59,578 bases of DNA from Candidatus Solibacter usitatus. GTDB lineage: Bacteria; Acidobacteriota; Terriglobia; Bryobacterales; Bryobacteraceae. A program made the translations under genes and the position numbers. The DNA lies in contig JACRBC010000005.1 in assembly GCA_016213245.1 (NCBI GenBank), positions 1 through 59,578 of the forward strand, given 5' to 3'. Positions 1-8,938 of this stretch are shown here, in pieces (positions within the stretch are counted from its first letter, which is position 1; every line of letters starts with the position of its first letter). Under the pieces are notes generated by a model, which saw only the letters and a program-made list of their open reading frames with translations, ran no database searches and was not told the origin of the DNA.

Positions 1-31
1 CAATCCCCGACGGAGCTAACTTCCCAACTCG

Positions 32-454
32 ATGAGTGCGACCGTTTTTCTCGGTAACCTTCCGGTGTGGGTCACTGCCGACGACATCAAGGCGTGGCTT
101 GTATCGGACAACCTGGTGGCCGATTCCGTGAAGGTCATCCGCAACCCGGAGACCCAGGAATCCAAAGGCTTTGCGTTCATTGAAGCGCCGAACGACGAAG
201 AGATGAACCTGATCATCCGGCGCTTCGACCGGGCACCCCTGGAAGACCGCCTGTTACGTGCCAACCCCGCGCAACCGCCGCGTCCCAAGGGCGCCGTGCG
301 GCCGATGCCGGCCGGCACGGCCGGCGCGACAGGGGCCGGCATGGGCGCTCCGCCGCCGATGGGCGAACGGAATCGCCGCGGCGGCAAGAAGCATCGCAAG
401 ACGGCCGGCGGGCCGCAAAGCGCTTTCGCCGAAGAGTTGGCCAAGGCTCTGTAA
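32..454 (+). CDS. RRM-domain RNA-binding protein
   Basis: This 140-residue protein has one RNA recognition motif. RNP2 is visible as VFLGNL at residues 5-10 and RNP1 as KGFAFIEA at 45-52. After about residue 80 it becomes a low-complexity Ala/Gly/Pro tail and then a basic stretch (RNRRGGKKHRK) that could add non-specific RNA binding. Bacterial single-RRM proteins are usually small cytoplasmic RNA binders of unclear target. Only 31 bases lie upstream in the window, so the promoter is not seen. A strong hairpin follows the stop. A second RRM gene lies at 23257. Confidence 0.88.
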   Translation: MSATVFLGNLPVWVTADDIKAWLVSDNLVADSVKVIRNPETQESKGFAFIEAPNDEEMNLIIRRFDRAPLEDRLLRANPAQPPRPKGAVRPMPAGTAGATGAGMGAPPPMGERNRRGGKKHRKTAGGPQSAFAEELAKAL

Positions 455-503
455 CAAGCCGCCTGCAACCTTTCTTCCGCGGGCCTAATTCGAACTGCCG
501 GAG

Positions 504-534
504 GGCGTCCCAGCCGGGCTGGGACGCCATTTCC
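504..534 (+). terminator. Rho-independent-like terminator after the RRM gene
   Basis: There is a perfect 11-bp inverted repeat, GGCGTCCCAGC then GCTGGGACGCC, with a 3-base loop, followed by ATTTCC. It lies 50 bases after the RRM stop codon. The T tract is short. Confidence 0.65.
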
Positions 535-571
535 GTCTGTAGTGCCGGGTTTCCTTCCCGGCGGCAGGTGT

Positions 572-577
572 TATACT
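572..577 (+). promoter_or_regulatory. Possible -10 element (TATACT) upstream of the PIN/TRAM gene
   Basis: TATACT lies 74 bases before the GTG start of the PIN/TRAM gene. The matching -35 region (around 549-554, TTTCC) is weak, so this is a candidate only. Confidence 0.3.
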
Positions 578-650
578 CGATGCGCAACGGAGTGGGCGTG
601 CTGAAGTCCGCTTCACCGTGAGTTTGGAATGGATTAGAGAGGTGTGACCA

Positions 651-1736
651 GTGAACGATCTGTTGCTGATCAGGGCTTTTTTTGTGCTCATCCTGACAGC
701 CGCAGCATGGTTCCAACAGCCGTTTGGGCTGGCGCCGCCGATAGCCGCCGGAGTGGGAGTAGTTCTCGGCATCCTCATCGTTTTCTTCGAGGTGCGGCTG
801 AAGCAGGTAAGCCTGAAGCGGTTGATTGGCGCTGCTGCAGGGTCAGTGTTGGGAATTCTAGGCGCGTTCTTGATTTCCCTGGTGATCGCCCGGGCGTTGC
901 CCGGACCGCAGGGAACCGTATCATTCCTACAGTTGGCCATCCTGCTGTTCATGACCTACGGTGGCCTGATTGTGGGCGCCACCAAGGGGGACATGCTCAA
1001 CCTTTCCGCCCTCGGCGGCCTGTTTGGGGGCGAGAAGGCCACCAAGCAGTCGTTCAAGATACTGGACACAAGCGTCATTATCGACGGGCGCATCGCCGAC
1101 ATTGCGGAAACCGGCTTCCTCGATGGGACTCTGGTGGTCCCGCAATTCGTGCTCCGGGAGCTTCAACTGGTTGCCGACTCGGCCGACTCGATGAAGCGCA
1201 ACCGCGGCCGCCGAGGCCTCGACGTGCTTCAGCGCGTGCAGAAGATGGCCAACCTCAACGTCCAGTTGCTGGAAGATGATTTTCCGCAGATCAGGGAAGT
1301 GGACCTGAAGCTGATCGAACTGGCCAAGGCATACGACTGCAAGGTGGTCACCAACGACTTCAACCTGAACAAGGTGGCGCAGTTGCACGGAGTGGAGGTG
1401 CTCAACATCAACGAGCTGGCCAACGCGCTGAAACCGATCGTGCTGCCGGGCGAGATCATGCGCGTCTTCATCCTGAAGGAAGGCAAAGAGTACAACCAGG
1501 GCGTCGCCTACCTTGACGACGGCACCATGGTGGTGGTGGACAACGCCAAGAAGCTGATCTCGAAGACGATCGATATCGCCGTCACCAGCGTCCTGCAGAC
1601 GCAGGCCGGCAAGATGATTTTCGGGCGCTTCGACGATCGGGTGCACCACGTTCACGACAAGCCGCCGGGCGTCGAACGGCCGCGGCAGGACTTGGCGCCT
1701 GACAAGGCGCCGGTACAGACGCAGCCGCCGCACTAA
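651..1736 (+). CDS. YacL-type membrane protein with PIN and TRAM domains
   Basis: The 361-residue protein has about four hydrophobic helices in residues 1-105. A PIN nuclease domain starts near residue 136 ([11 protein letters not shown], with Asp139 as a likely metal ligand, and a later acidic position in VTNDFN). A TRAM RNA-binding domain follows from about residue 262. This order and length match the YacL family of bacilli, whose PIN domain is RNase-like but whose substrate is uncertain. The start is GTG directly after the segment GAGGTGTGACCA. The protein would sit in the inner membrane with its nuclease domain in the cytoplasm. It lies 45 bases upstream of ispD, so the three genes may be co-transcribed. 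Confidence 0.9.
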   Translation: MNDLLLIRAFFVLILTAAAWFQQPFGLAPPIAAGVGVVLGILIVFFEVRLKQVSLKRLIGAAAGSVLGILGAFLISLVIARALPGPQGTVSFLQLAILLFMTYGGLIVGATKGDMLNLSALGGLFGGEKATKQSFKILDTSVIIDGRIADIAETGFLDGTLVVPQFVLRELQLVADSADSMKRNRGRRGLDVLQRVQKMANLNVQLLEDDFPQIREVDLKLIELAKAYDCKVVTNDFNLNKVAQLHGVEVLNINELANALKPIVLPGEIMRVFILKEGKEYNQGVAYLDDGTMVVVDNAKKLISKTIDIAVTSVLQTQAGKMIFGRFDDRVHHVHDKPPGVERPRQDLAPDKAPVQTQPPH

Positions 1737-1780
1737 ACGGCCGACGGGCCACAGGAATACACGACGGGAAGACGCATACG

Positions 1781-2500
1781 ATGAAAGTCTCTGTCATTCT
1801 CCCAGCCGCCGGGCTGGGCACGCGCATGAAGGGCGCCGCCGATCCCCCTGGCGCCGGCAGGAAACAGTTCATGGAGCTGGAGGGCTCGCCGATCCTCCTG
1901 CACACGGTGAGGAAATTCGTCGCCTGCCCGCTGGTGGCCGAAGTAGTGGTTGCGGTGCGGGGCGAAGACCTGCCGCGAGTCCAGGAGGTCCTGGCGGGCG
2001 AGACGTTCTCCAAGGTGGTGCGATGCGTGGCGGGCGGCGAAACGCGCCAGCACTCGGTGGAAAACGCGCTGGCATCACTGGCGCCGGACGTGGACGTGGT
2101 CGCGGTCCATGACGCGGTCCGGCCGTTTGTCGATGCCGCTACCATCGTGCAGGTGATTGAACAGGCCGCCGCCACCGGAGCGGCCATCGTCGGGATCGTG
2201 CCCGTCGATACCGTGAAACAGGTCCAACGCCACGCGGTGCGGGGAACGCTGAACCGCGACCGCCTGGTGCTCGCCCAGACACCGCAGGTCTTCCGGGCGG
2301 ACGTGCTGAGGCGGGCGTTTGAGAAGGCGCGCGAAGACGGTTTCACCGGCACGGACGAATCCAGCCTTGTGGAACGTTTAGAACAGGTCGAAGTAGTCGT
2401 GGTGCCGGGGAGCGACCGCAACATCAAGATCACCCGTCCGTCCGACCTGGAACTGGCGCGCCTGTTTCTGGCCGAAGAAAGCCAGAGGGCCGGGAGTTGA
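1781..2500 (+). CDS. ispD: 2-C-methyl-D-erythritol 4-phosphate cytidylyltransferase
   Basis: IspD joins CTP to methylerythritol phosphate, giving CDP-ME in the MEP isoprenoid pathway. The nucleotide-binding N-terminus PAAGLGTRM followed by KQF is present, as are HDAVRPF and the DTVK segment. The length of 239 residues is normal for the family. An insert (KGAADPPGAG) lies between the GxGxR and KQF parts. The stop codon overlaps the TTG start of ispF, so the two are translationally coupled. Confidence 0.95.
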   Translation: MKVSVILPAAGLGTRMKGAADPPGAGRKQFMELEGSPILLHTVRKFVACPLVAEVVVAVRGEDLPRVQEVLAGETFSKVVRCVAGGETRQHSVENALASLAPDVDVVAVHDAVRPFVDAATIVQVIEQAAATGAAIVGIVPVDTVKQVQRHAVRGTLNRDRLVLAQTPQVFRADVLRRAFEKAREDGFTGTDESSLVERLEQVEVVVVPGSDRNIKITRPSDLELARLFLAEESQRAGS

Positions 2501-2991
2501 TCGACATAAGGACAGGGCTGGGCTGGGACAACCACCGGATTGCGGTGGGCCGGCCGCTGGTTCTGGGCGGGATCGTCATCCCGTGCGAGTTCGGTCTGGA
2601 CGGGCACTCCGACGCCGACGTGCTTGCCCACGCCGTTACCGACGCACTTCTCGGCGCCCTGGCCGAAGGCGATATCGGGATGCACTTTCCCGACACCGAC
2701 CCCCGTTGGAAGGGCGGCGATTCGATGGTGTTTCTGCGCCACGCCGTGTCTCTCGTGCGCGAACGGGGCTACCAGATCAGCAACGTGGACTCTACCGTGA
2801 TCCTCCAGCGCCCGAAGCTGAAGGACTACCGGCAGGCGATCCGCGAGAGCCTCGCCGGGGCCCTGGGCATTGAACTGGACCGCGTGTCGGTGAAGTTCAA
2901 GACCGCGGAACAGGTCGGGCCGGTCGGCGAAGGCAAGTCGGGGGAAGCCCAGGCCGCCGTCCTGTTGATGCGCGCGCCGCAACAGGGCTAG
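2497..2991 (+). CDS. ispF: 2-C-methyl-D-erythritol 2,4-cyclodiphosphate synthase
   Basis: IspF closes the cyclodiphosphate ring two steps after IspD. The metal-binding D-x-H is seen in GLGWDNHRI near the N-terminus. The family block GHSDADVLAHAVTDALLGA and the later TAEQVGPVGEG are intact. The start is TTG overlapping the ispD stop (TTGA, 2497-2500). The protein has 164 residues, the normal length. Confidence 0.95.
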   Translation: MIDIRTGLGWDNHRIAVGRPLVLGGIVIPCEFGLDGHSDADVLAHAVTDALLGALAEGDIGMHFPDTDPRWKGGDSMVFLRHAVSLVRERGYQISNVDSTVILQRPKLKDYRQAIRESLAGALGIELDRVSVKFKTAEQVGPVGEGKSGEAQAAVLLMRAPQQG

Positions 2992-3014
2992 CATCAAGGG
3001 CGAGGAGGCTTGCC

Positions 3015-3188
3015 GTGCGGCTGCTCTGCCTGATGCCGGTGTCATGTTGGGTCGCCGGAGGGCAGAGCCAGGAGATGGGGGTGGTGACGGCCCCTGGAGT
3101 GATCTCCCGCCACCACGGAGTGGTCTCGCCCAGCACGGGGAATTCACAGTCCGCCGGACGTTCAGCGCTCCGGCCAGGCGGCAACTGA
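3015..3188 (+). CDS. Small ORF with strong RBS, possible secreted leader
   Basis: A 57-codon frame starts at GTG with a textbook AGGAGG six bases upstream (3003-3008). It begins with a short hydrophobic run (LLCLMPVSCWVAGG) that could be a signal peptide, followed by an unremarkable Ser/Gly-rich tail. It ends five bases before the ATG of the next gene, which has no good RBS of its own, so its translation may couple to that gene. I recognise no family. It could be a real small gene, a leader, or the decayed start of the hydrolase. Confidence 0.38.
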   Translation: MRLLCLMPVSCWVAGGQSQEMGVVTAPGVISRHHGVVSPSTGNSQSAGRSALRPGGN

Positions 3189-3193
3189 ACAAC

Positions 3194-3961
3194 ATGCAGG
3201 ACCTCTTCAGCCGGACGGTGATGGATGCGGACCAGCGCGTGCAGTACGGTGCGGATCCCAACCAGTTCGGCGAGTTGCGTCTGCCGCGGTCACAGGGGCC
3301 CTTTCCCGCGGTGATGGTGATCCATGGAGGTTTCTGGCGGGCAGCCACGGACCTGCGCCATATGGGGCACTTGTGTGTTGCGCTGACGGTGGATGGAATC
3401 GCCACCTTCAACGTGGAATACCGCCGCCTGGGCAACGCCGGCGGCGGCTGGCCGGGCACATTGGACGATATCCGGGCCGCGGCGGCATTCCTGGGCGCCA
3501 GGGCGGCGCGCTACAACATCGACCCCAAAAGGATTGTGGCGGCCGGCCATTCGGCCGGCGGTCAACTCGCTTTGTGGCTGGCCGCAGAAAAGGCACTGCC
3601 TCTGCGCGGGGTGGTCTCGCTGGCCGGCATCGCGGACCTGCGAAGGGCCCACGAACTCAACCTGGGTGGAGGCGCCGTGGCGGAGTTGTTGGGTGGAGGG
3701 CCGGACAAGGCCGCCTCGCGCTTCAAGCTGGCATCTCCCCTGGAGCGGTTGCCGTTGAAGATCCCCGTGCGGCTTGTGCACGGCATCAACGACAGCGTGG
3801 TGCCGCTGGAGATCGCTAAACGCTTCGAGGCCGCAGCGCGGGCCGCCAGGGACGACGCCCGCCTGACGCCCCTGCCCGGCACCGGCCATTTCGAGCTGAT
3901 CGATCCGCTCGCGGCGCAGTTCCGTATGGTGAACGCCGCCATCCGCGGACTATTGTTGTAG
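3194..3961 (+). CDS. Alpha/beta hydrolase
   Basis: This 255-residue protein has the alpha/beta-hydrolase fold. An oxyanion-type HGGFW stands near the N-terminus, GHSAGG holds the nucleophile serine, a late Asp sits in HGINDSVVP, and the catalytic His is in GTGHFELI. The layout resembles esterases and peptidases of the BD-FAE/dienelactone hydrolase sort. The frame extends upstream to 3044, but that part is low-complexity, so the ATG at 3194 was chosen. No signal peptide is present with this start. The last 12 bases overlap convergently with the decarboxylase gene. Confidence 0.82.
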   Translation: MQDLFSRTVMDADQRVQYGADPNQFGELRLPRSQGPFPAVMVIHGGFWRAATDLRHMGHLCVALTVDGIATFNVEYRRLGNAGGGWPGTLDDIRAAAAFLGARAARYNIDPKRIVAAGHSAGGQLALWLAAEKALPLRGVVSLAGIADLRRAHELNLGGGAVAELLGGGPDKAASRFKLASPLERLPLKIPVRLVHGINDSVVPLEIAKRFEAAARAARDDARLTPLPGTGHFELIDPLAAQFRMVNAAIRGLLL

Positions 3962-5317
3962 CGCCATTTTTTCCAACCGCGCAATCGTCTCCAGGATCTC
4001 CTCGCCGGTTGTCCGCGGGTTGATCGGACACAGGCGGAGGGCCGTGCGCCCCGACACGATGGTGGACGTCAGCAGGGCGTAGCCGTCGGCCATCATCCCG
4101 TCCACCAGACGCTTTTGCAACGCGTCGTCCCCCTTCCTGCGGAAGGTGACCACGGCCATCTGCGCCGGCGTGAGAATCTCCCATTCGGGATTGCACCGCA
4201 GGCGCGCTTCAGCCAGTTCAGCAAGCTGGAAGCCGCGTTCGATCGCCGATCGAAAGGCCGCCGCGCCGAAGTGTTGAAGGCTCATCCACAGCTTCAGGGC
4301 GCGAAATGGGCGGGTGAGTTCCAGGCCGCGGTCGCAGAAGTTGATCTCGGCGTTCAGCCGGTAGACGTCGTTCATGTAGGCCGGGATGATGCGGAACACC
4401 TCGCTGAGCCAGCGCTCTTCCCGCACCAGGACACAGCCGAGGCCAAACGGTTGGAAGAGCCACTTGTGCGGATCGAGGGCCATGGAATCGCACTCCTCCA
4501 ACCCGCGCAGCGCCTGCTTGCCGCGGGGGGCGATGGCCGCGGCTCCGCCGAAGGCGGCGTCGGCGTGGAGCCACAGGCCGCGCGCCCGGCAGATTCCGGC
4601 GAGTGTTGGGAGGTCGTCCACAGCGCCCGTGCTGGTGGCGCCGGCGTTGGCTATCACGCAGAAGGGGGAGGTGTCCGCACCGAGGGCGGAGTGCAGGGCG
4701 GCAACGTCGAGGCGGCCGAGGGAATCCGAAGGAAGCCTGCGGAGTTGATCGTCCCGGAATCCGAGGACGCGGAGCGCACGCTCGCTGGCGGAGTGCGTCT
4801 GATCGGAGAAATAGACGGCTGCGTCCGGATGGCGGCCCAGCGGGTGGATCTGGCGGGCGACCACGAGAGCGGTGAGATTGGCATGGGAGCCGCCGCTGAC
4901 CATTACGCCCCCCGCCCCGGCGGGCAGACCGATCTCAGAGGCCAGCCAGCGCAGCAGCGAGCGCTCCACCACCGTGGCGGCGCCGCCGCCCATCCAAGTT
5001 CCGGCGAAAACGTTGAAGCCGGCGGCCAGCATCTCGGCGATCGCGCCGGTTGGATTGGAAGGCCCCGGCACGAAGCCGAAAAACCGCGGGTGGTTCACGT
5101 GCATCGTGTTGGGCAGCAGGCGCGAGGTGGTGTCGTGGAGGACCTCCTCGAAAGGCCGGCCCTCTTCCGGCGGAGCTTGCCCGAATGCCGCCTCCAGTTC
5201 TTCGATGGGCGCGACATCCCGGATCGGCTGATCGCGCATGCGGGCCCAATGCTCCGCCAGCGCGTCCACGGCCGCGTATCCGTGCCTCCGGAGTTCTTCA
5301 GGGGTCCAGTCGAGCAT
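3950..5317 (-). CDS. PLP-dependent decarboxylase (aromatic-L-amino-acid/glutamate decarboxylase family)
   Basis: This group II PLP enzyme has 455 residues. DPHKWLFQPFG carries the Schiff-base lysine, HADAAFGG carries the aspartate that contacts the pyridine nitrogen, and NPRFFGF-type and GGSHANLTAL segments are also present. The family decarboxylates aromatic amino acids, glutamate or related compounds, and substrate choice cannot be read from the sequence. Its ATG overlaps the stop of the upstream M20 gene by one base (TAATG), so the pair forms an operon. Confidence 0.9.
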   Translation of the reverse strand: MLDWTPEELRRHGYAAVDALAEHWARMRDQPIRDVAPIEELEAAFGQAPPEEGRPFEEVLHDTTSRLLPNTMHVNHPRFFGFVPGPSNPTGAIAEMLAAGFNVFAGTWMGGGAATVVERSLLRWLASEIGLPAGAGGVMVSGGSHANLTALVVARQIHPLGRHPDAAVYFSDQTHSASERALRVLGFRDDQLRRLPSDSLGRLDVAALHSALGADTSPFCVIANAGATSTGAVDDLPTLAGICRARGLWLHADAAFGGAAAIAPRGKQALRGLEECDSMALDPHKWLFQPFGLGCVLVREERWLSEVFRIIPAYMNDVYRLNAEINFCDRGLELTRPFRALKLWMSLQHFGAAAFRSAIERGFQLAELAEARLRCNPEWEILTPAQMAVVTFRRKGDDALQKRLVDGMMADGYALLTSTIVSGRTALRLCPINPRTTGEEILETIARLEKMALQQ

Positions 5318-6747
5318 TAGTGCCGCGCTTCAACCGGCGGCTTTTTGCCCGCCGGGATCAGGGATTCATACTTCTTACCCGCCATGTTCCGCTCATACTC
5401 CGCCCGAGCCTGCCGCACCAGCGAAGGGTCGGCGAAGAGATCCATCGCGGTCAGCGCCAGCGTCTTGGCGGCGACGATCATGCCCTTGCGGCCGATCTCG
5501 GTCCCCACGCATGCCGTCGACTGCCACGAGTGCAGCGGCACGCCCGGCGGGAGCGTGGCGGCCAGCAGATGGCCGGTCGGAACCACCCAACTCACGTCGC
5601 CCACGTCGGTCGAGACGGAAGCGAGTTGCGTGCGCGGGGGAAGGATCTTCGATGCCACGTCGAGGGGCGGTAGCGAGGGCGAATCAACGGTCTTCCTGAT
5701 CTTCTCTGCAAACTCGGCCTCCTCCGGCGTGTATGTGACGCCACCCGTGATCCGCAGGTTCTTGTCGATGAGGTCGCGCAAAATCGAATTGCGCATCATG
5801 TTGGCGTAGGCCGATCCGGTCTCGATCTCCACGGTGGTTCCCGTGGCCAGCGCCCCTGCCTGCGCGCAGTTCATCACCCGCTCCCAGATGGAGGCCAGCG
5901 TCTTCTGGTCGGGATGGCGGGCGATCATCTCCAATTCGGCGACATCCGGGACGATGTTGGCCGCGGCGCCGCCCTTGGTGATGATGTAGTGCATGCGCAT
6001 CTCCTGCGGCACGTGCTCGCGCATCAGGTTGACGGCGTGCGCCATGATTTCCACCGCGTCCAGCGCGGAGCGCCCCGCTTCCGGGGCGCCCGCCGCATGA
6101 GCCGCTTTTCCGCGGAAGCGCACGTAGGCCTTGATGTTGGCCAGCCACGAGTTGTCGTCAGCGTAATTGGCGTCCCATGGATGCCAGGCCAGCACGGCGG
6201 AGGCGTCCTTGAAGGCGCCGGCGCGGATCATATAGACCTTCCCCGCTCCGCCCTCCTCGTACGGCGTTCCGTAGTAGCGAATGGTCCCGCCCAGCCTGGC
6301 CGTCTCCAGTTGGTCCTTGACCGCAACCGCGGCCAGCGCCGAGGCCGTCCCGAAGAGATTGTGGCCGCAGCCGTGGCCGGGCGCCCCCTCCACCCGCGGC
6401 TTGCGCTCCGGAACAGCGTCCTGCGAGAGTCCCGGCAGAGCGTCGTATTCGCCGATGATGCCGATCACCGGCTGGCCGGAACCCCACTCGGCAGTGAACG
6501 CCGCCGGAATGCCGGCCACGTTCTCCGTGATGCGGAAGCCGGCGGCGCGCAGCTCATCCTTCAGCGCCGCCGCGCTCGCGGGCGTGTTCCAGCCCGTCTC
6601 GGGGTTCTCCCAGATCTGGCGCGAGAGTTGCTTGAAGCGCGGCGATCGCGCCTCAACTCCGGAAAGCACGCGCTGCGGTCCGGCCGTCTGCGCGTTCGCC
6701 CCGATCGCAATCAGTAACATTCCCAGGACGGGCATGCTTTTGGACAT
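5317..6747 (-). CDS. M20 family amidohydrolase (AbgB-like), exported
   Basis: This 476-residue metallo-amidohydrolase begins with a likely signal peptide (MPVLGMLLIAIGANAQ). Family metal-site regions are seen: GEYDALPG, GHGCGHNLFG, EEGGAGK, and a late H in TGHLLAAT. The closest family in style is AbgB (p-aminobenzoyl-glutamate hydrolase subunit B) and related aminoacylases. An exported form would act on peptides or acylated amino acids in the periplasm. It is the first gene of a two-gene operon with the PLP decarboxylase. Confidence 0.9.
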   Translation of the reverse strand: MSKSMPVLGMLLIAIGANAQTAGPQRVLSGVEARSPRFKQLSRQIWENPETGWNTPASAAALKDELRAAGFRITENVAGIPAAFTAEWGSGQPVIGIIGEYDALPGLSQDAVPERKPRVEGAPGHGCGHNLFGTASALAAVAVKDQLETARLGGTIRYYGTPYEEGGAGKVYMIRAGAFKDASAVLAWHPWDANYADDNSWLANIKAYVRFRGKAAHAAGAPEAGRSALDAVEIMAHAVNLMREHVPQEMRMHYIITKGGAAANIVPDVAELEMIARHPDQKTLASIWERVMNCAQAGALATGTTVEIETGSAYANMMRNSILRDLIDKNLRITGGVTYTPEEAEFAEKIRKTVDSPSLPPLDVASKILPPRTQLASVSTDVGDVSWVVPTGHLLAATLPPGVPLHSWQSTACVGTEIGRKGMIVAAKTLALTAMDLFADPSLVRQARAEYERNMAGKKYESLIPAGKKPPVEARH

Positions 6748-7041
6748 AATCTAAGTCTCGCCCGAAGCAGCCCGTTTGCGCTATGCCCAGATACGCCGCC
6801 AGCGACATCAGCAGCCACTCCCTCCACACGCCGGCGGCCGATGTGGATTGCGACGGGCCGATTGCGCTCCGCTCGAAGCCGGCTGTCGGCGATAGGCGCG
6901 CCCGCTTGCGCCGCCGCTCCGGATCGCCGATGCTCTCGATAGGAGCCGTGACCAGAGAGTGAACACCGTGAAGTGCGAAATCCGCGGAAATGCCCCCGCG
7001 CCCGGCATCGAGTCCGCCAGCGACACCAGCGCGGTGAGACG

Positions 7042-7905
7042 ATGACACTCTCCGAGCATGCTCACGAGACGCTTCGCCGGCTGACCGAACGCGTGAACCT
7101 GCAGATCGACCTGGCGCTCCGGGACTGTGGCGAGGACGCCGTGCACGACCTGCGCGTCTCCATCCGCCGGCTGTCGCAGGCCCTCCGTATCTTTGCGGAG
7201 CTGATGCCGCCCAAAGAGGCCCGGAACATGCGCCGCCGGTTGAAGCCCGCGCTGGACGCCGCCGCCGTGGCGCGAGACCTCGACGTCGGGGCCGAACTGC
7301 AATTGCGCGAGGGGCTGCCCGCCGCTCACGCTCTGATGGCACGGATGAGGTCCGATCGCGACAGGGCGGTGCTGGCGCTCATCGGACGCCTCTATCTGCT
7401 GCGGTCTGAGGGCGCGCCGTCGAACTGGTTTGAAGCGTACGACTCCCTGCGGCCCGTCGAGGACGACGCAGCATCAACCGCCCGCGCCTGGCTGCCTCCG
7501 CTGGCCGACGAGTTCTTCGCCGCCGGACGGAAGACCATGCTCAAGGCGTCTTCGCCGCAACGGCTGCACGCCTTCCGCCTCGCCGCCAAGCGTTTTCGTT
7601 ACACGCTTGAACTGTTCGCCCCCTTCTATGGCCCCGTGTTCCGCGAACGCCTTTCGCAGGTGAGAGAGATCCAGGCATTGCTCGGCAAGCGGCAGGACTG
7701 CGCCGTCGCCGCCGCGCGTCTCCGTCCCTTGGCCGAAAACGACGAAGCTGCGCGCGGTTGCCTGATCAACGTCGAGGCCCGTGGCGCCAAGCTCGAGGTG
7801 GACTTCCGCACTTTCTGGTACCAGGCATTCGACGCCGCCGGCCAAGCCCTGCGCTGGCGGCGCTACCTGGCCCGAAAAGCGCCGGCAGACAGGAGCACGA
7901 CATGA
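7042..7905 (+). CDS. CHAD domain-containing protein
   Basis: CHAD domains are alpha-helical, rich in conserved His and basic residues, and bind inorganic polyphosphate. Here HDLRVSIRRLSQALRIF near the N-terminus and HAFRLAAKRFRYTLELF in the second half are the typical paired motifs. The length is 287 residues with the ATG at 7042; an upstream extension in frame looks non-coding. The 294 bases before it hold nothing I recognise. The stop overlaps the methyltransferase ATG (ATGA), indicating coupled translation. Confidence 0.88.
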   Translation: MTLSEHAHETLRRLTERVNLQIDLALRDCGEDAVHDLRVSIRRLSQALRIFAELMPPKEARNMRRRLKPALDAAAVARDLDVGAELQLREGLPAAHALMARMRSDRDRAVLALIGRLYLLRSEGAPSNWFEAYDSLRPVEDDAASTARAWLPPLADEFFAAGRKTMLKASSPQRLHAFRLAAKRFRYTLELFAPFYGPVFRERLSQVREIQALLGKRQDCAVAAARLRPLAENDEAARGCLINVEARGAKLEVDFRTFWYQAFDAAGQALRWRRYLARKAPADRSTT

Positions 7906-8894
7906 GCGAAGCGACGCCGCTGAAATTCATGGAGGTGGTCAACGGCCTCCAGAAGAGCGCCGTGGCGCGGACCGCCATCGAACTGGATATCTTCTCGTTG
8001 ATCGCCAGGGGACACGATACCGTGGCCGGAGTGGCGCGTGAAACGGAGTGCGCCGAGAAGGGTATCCGCGTCCTGCTCGATGCGCTGACCGTGCTGGACC
8101 TCATCGCCAAGCACGATGACCACTACCGGCTGACGCGGGACTCGGAGACCTTTCTGGACCGGCAGTCCCCGCAATACATGGGCGACTGCGTCGAGTTCCT
8201 CCACTCCCCCTTCATGCAGCAGGCTTTCCTCCGCTTCACCGATGCCGTGCGCCGCGGCGGCACCGCCGCCGGCAGCGAGGGCACCGTGGCGCCCGATCAT
8301 CCCGTCTGGGTGGACTACGCGCGCGCCATGATGCCGCTGGCCCTGCCGCAGGCCGAAACCGCCGCCGCCTTCGCCGGCGCCCCGGCGCGCGTGCTCGACA
8401 TCGCCGCCGGCCATGGCATGTTCGGCGTGAAGGTGCTGGAAAGGTGCCCGGCCGCCCGTTGCACCGCCGTGGACTGGCCCAACGTGCTCGACTACGCCAG
8501 GCAGAATGCCACGCGCGCCGGCGTGGAATCGCGTTGGACCGGCGTCCCCGGCAGCGTCTTCGACGCGGACTTCGGCGCCGGCTACGATTGCGTTCTGCTG
8601 GCCAACATCCTTCACCACTTCACCCGCGAGGATTGCGCCGCCATCCTCCGGCGCATGCACGCCGCCATGAACGCCGGCGGCCGTCTGCTGATCGTGGAAA
8701 TGGCGCCCAACGACGACCGCGTCACCCCCTCCGCCGCCGCCTGGTTCGCCACCATGATGCTGGCCACCACGCCGTCCGGCGACGCCTACACCAAGGCCGA
8801 ATACGCCGCCATGCTGCGGGACGCCGGCTTCGGCCCGCCCGAGGCGCACCCCGTGCCAGGCTCAGCGCGAACCGTGCTCGTGGCGCTAAAATAG
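7902..8894 (+). CDS. SAM-dependent O-methyltransferase (Methyltransf_2 type)
   Basis: The 330-residue protein has an N-terminal helical/winged-helix dimerisation region (AIELDIFSLIARG, VLLDALTVLDLI) typical of plant/bacterial O-methyltransferases. A Rossmann SAM-binding site (VLDIAAGHGMFG) follows near the middle, with a later ANILHHFTREDC motif. It probably methylates a small hydroxylated molecule. The start ATG at 7902 overlaps the CHAD stop by four bases. Confidence 0.88.
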   Translation: MSEATPLKFMEVVNGLQKSAVARTAIELDIFSLIARGHDTVAGVARETECAEKGIRVLLDALTVLDLIAKHDDHYRLTRDSETFLDRQSPQYMGDCVEFLHSPFMQQAFLRFTDAVRRGGTAAGSEGTVAPDHPVWVDYARAMMPLALPQAETAAAFAGAPARVLDIAAGHGMFGVKVLERCPAARCTAVDWPNVLDYARQNATRAGVESRWTGVPGSVFDADFGAGYDCVLLANILHHFTREDCAAILRRMHAAMNAGGRLLIVEMAPNDDRVTPSAAAWFATMMLATTPSGDAYTKAEYAAMLRDAGFGPPEAHPVPGSARTVLVALK

Positions 8895-8938
8895 CTCCCC
8901 AGACGGAGTGGCTTGATTCTGCTGGAAAGGACTTGGTG

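Noticed and set aside
1582-3459. A 625-codon minus-strand frame across ispD and ispF
   Set aside because: Low-complexity Ser/Pro/Arg composition; ispD and ispF are clear on the other strand.
6748-7041. A minus-strand peptide opposite the gap before the CHAD gene (AAYLGIAQTGCFGRDL)
   Set aside because: No RBS, no recognisable family, and it runs into shadow sequence of neighbouring genes.
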